Source: Verrucomicrobiales bacterium (GTDB lineage: Bacteria > Verrucomicrobiota > Verrucomicrobiia > Limisphaerales > F1-12-MAGs170). From it: a DNA stretch of 33,501 nt. The stretch's first letter is position 1. Each line of letters starts with the position of its first letter. The stretch lies in the NCBI GenBank assembly GCA_005777315.1, contig SXMN01000214.1, forward strand, positions 1 to 33,501, written 5' to 3'. The notes below the pieces were generated by a model that did no database searches, was not told the origin of the DNA, and worked only from the letters and a program-made list of their open reading frames with translations. The translations under genes and the position numbers were made by a program. Below are positions 32,998 to 33,501 of this stretch, piece after piece.

Positions 32998-33501
<504 letters not shown>

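Overview
The window looks like a chromosomal segment of a Verrucomicrobiota bacterium, probably of the Pedosphaera/Limisphaera side of Verrucomicrobiae. The signs are ECF sigma factors next to FecR-type membrane proteins, a prepilin-like protein with an H-X9-DG motif, secreted beta-propellers ending in a shared 'LSWP ... RLRKP' tail, many dispersed palindromic repeats, and many genes without a clear Shine-Dalgarno site. This placement is inferred from gene style; no rRNA or other marker is present. No tRNA, rRNA or CRISPR array was seen.

Layout. (1) 203-7623, minus strand: ECF sigma factor, then a giant FecR/PDZ/TPR membrane protein (7-nt overlap), a repeat-filled gap, a secreted Asp-box (BNR) protein and a secreted SBBP-type propeller. 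(2) 8120-17406, ordinary genes: HI0933-type flavoprotein, double-ACT GcvR-like protein, secreted subtilisin with an fn3 tail and terminator, PrcB-like lipoprotein, a 292-bp MITE-like element, an orphan sugar-type binding protein, xseA, a YmdB-type phosphodiesterase and a HAD phosphatase. (3) 17438-18940: prepilin-like protein and a DUF433/DUF5615 toxin-antitoxin-like pair. (4) 19155-30421, minus strand: a second copy of the cassette in (1), in the same gene order, with the SBBP gene expanded to three full copies plus a fragment. (5) 30772-33501: DctA-like symporter, converging on two tandem GDP-mannose 4,6-dehydratase genes, the outer one cut by the window edge.

The main observation is the duplicated cassette: ECF sigma, FecR-PDZ-TPR inner-membrane protein, secreted BNR protein, secreted SBBP propeller(s). 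The parts of the two TPR proteins after the membrane segment are nearly collinear (about 490 residues with no net length change across FecR, PDZ and the first TPRs). The sigma factors and the cytoplasmic N-termini have diverged. This fits two parallel signalling circuits in which each sigma is paired with its own N-terminal partner. The role of the secreted propellers is unknown. Both cassettes carry the same dispersed repeats in the gap between the TPR and BNR genes, and both TPR genes carry in-frame repeat DNA.

Several starts were moved inward from the longest open frame, using signal peptides, gene overlaps or ribosome-binding sites; each entry says so.
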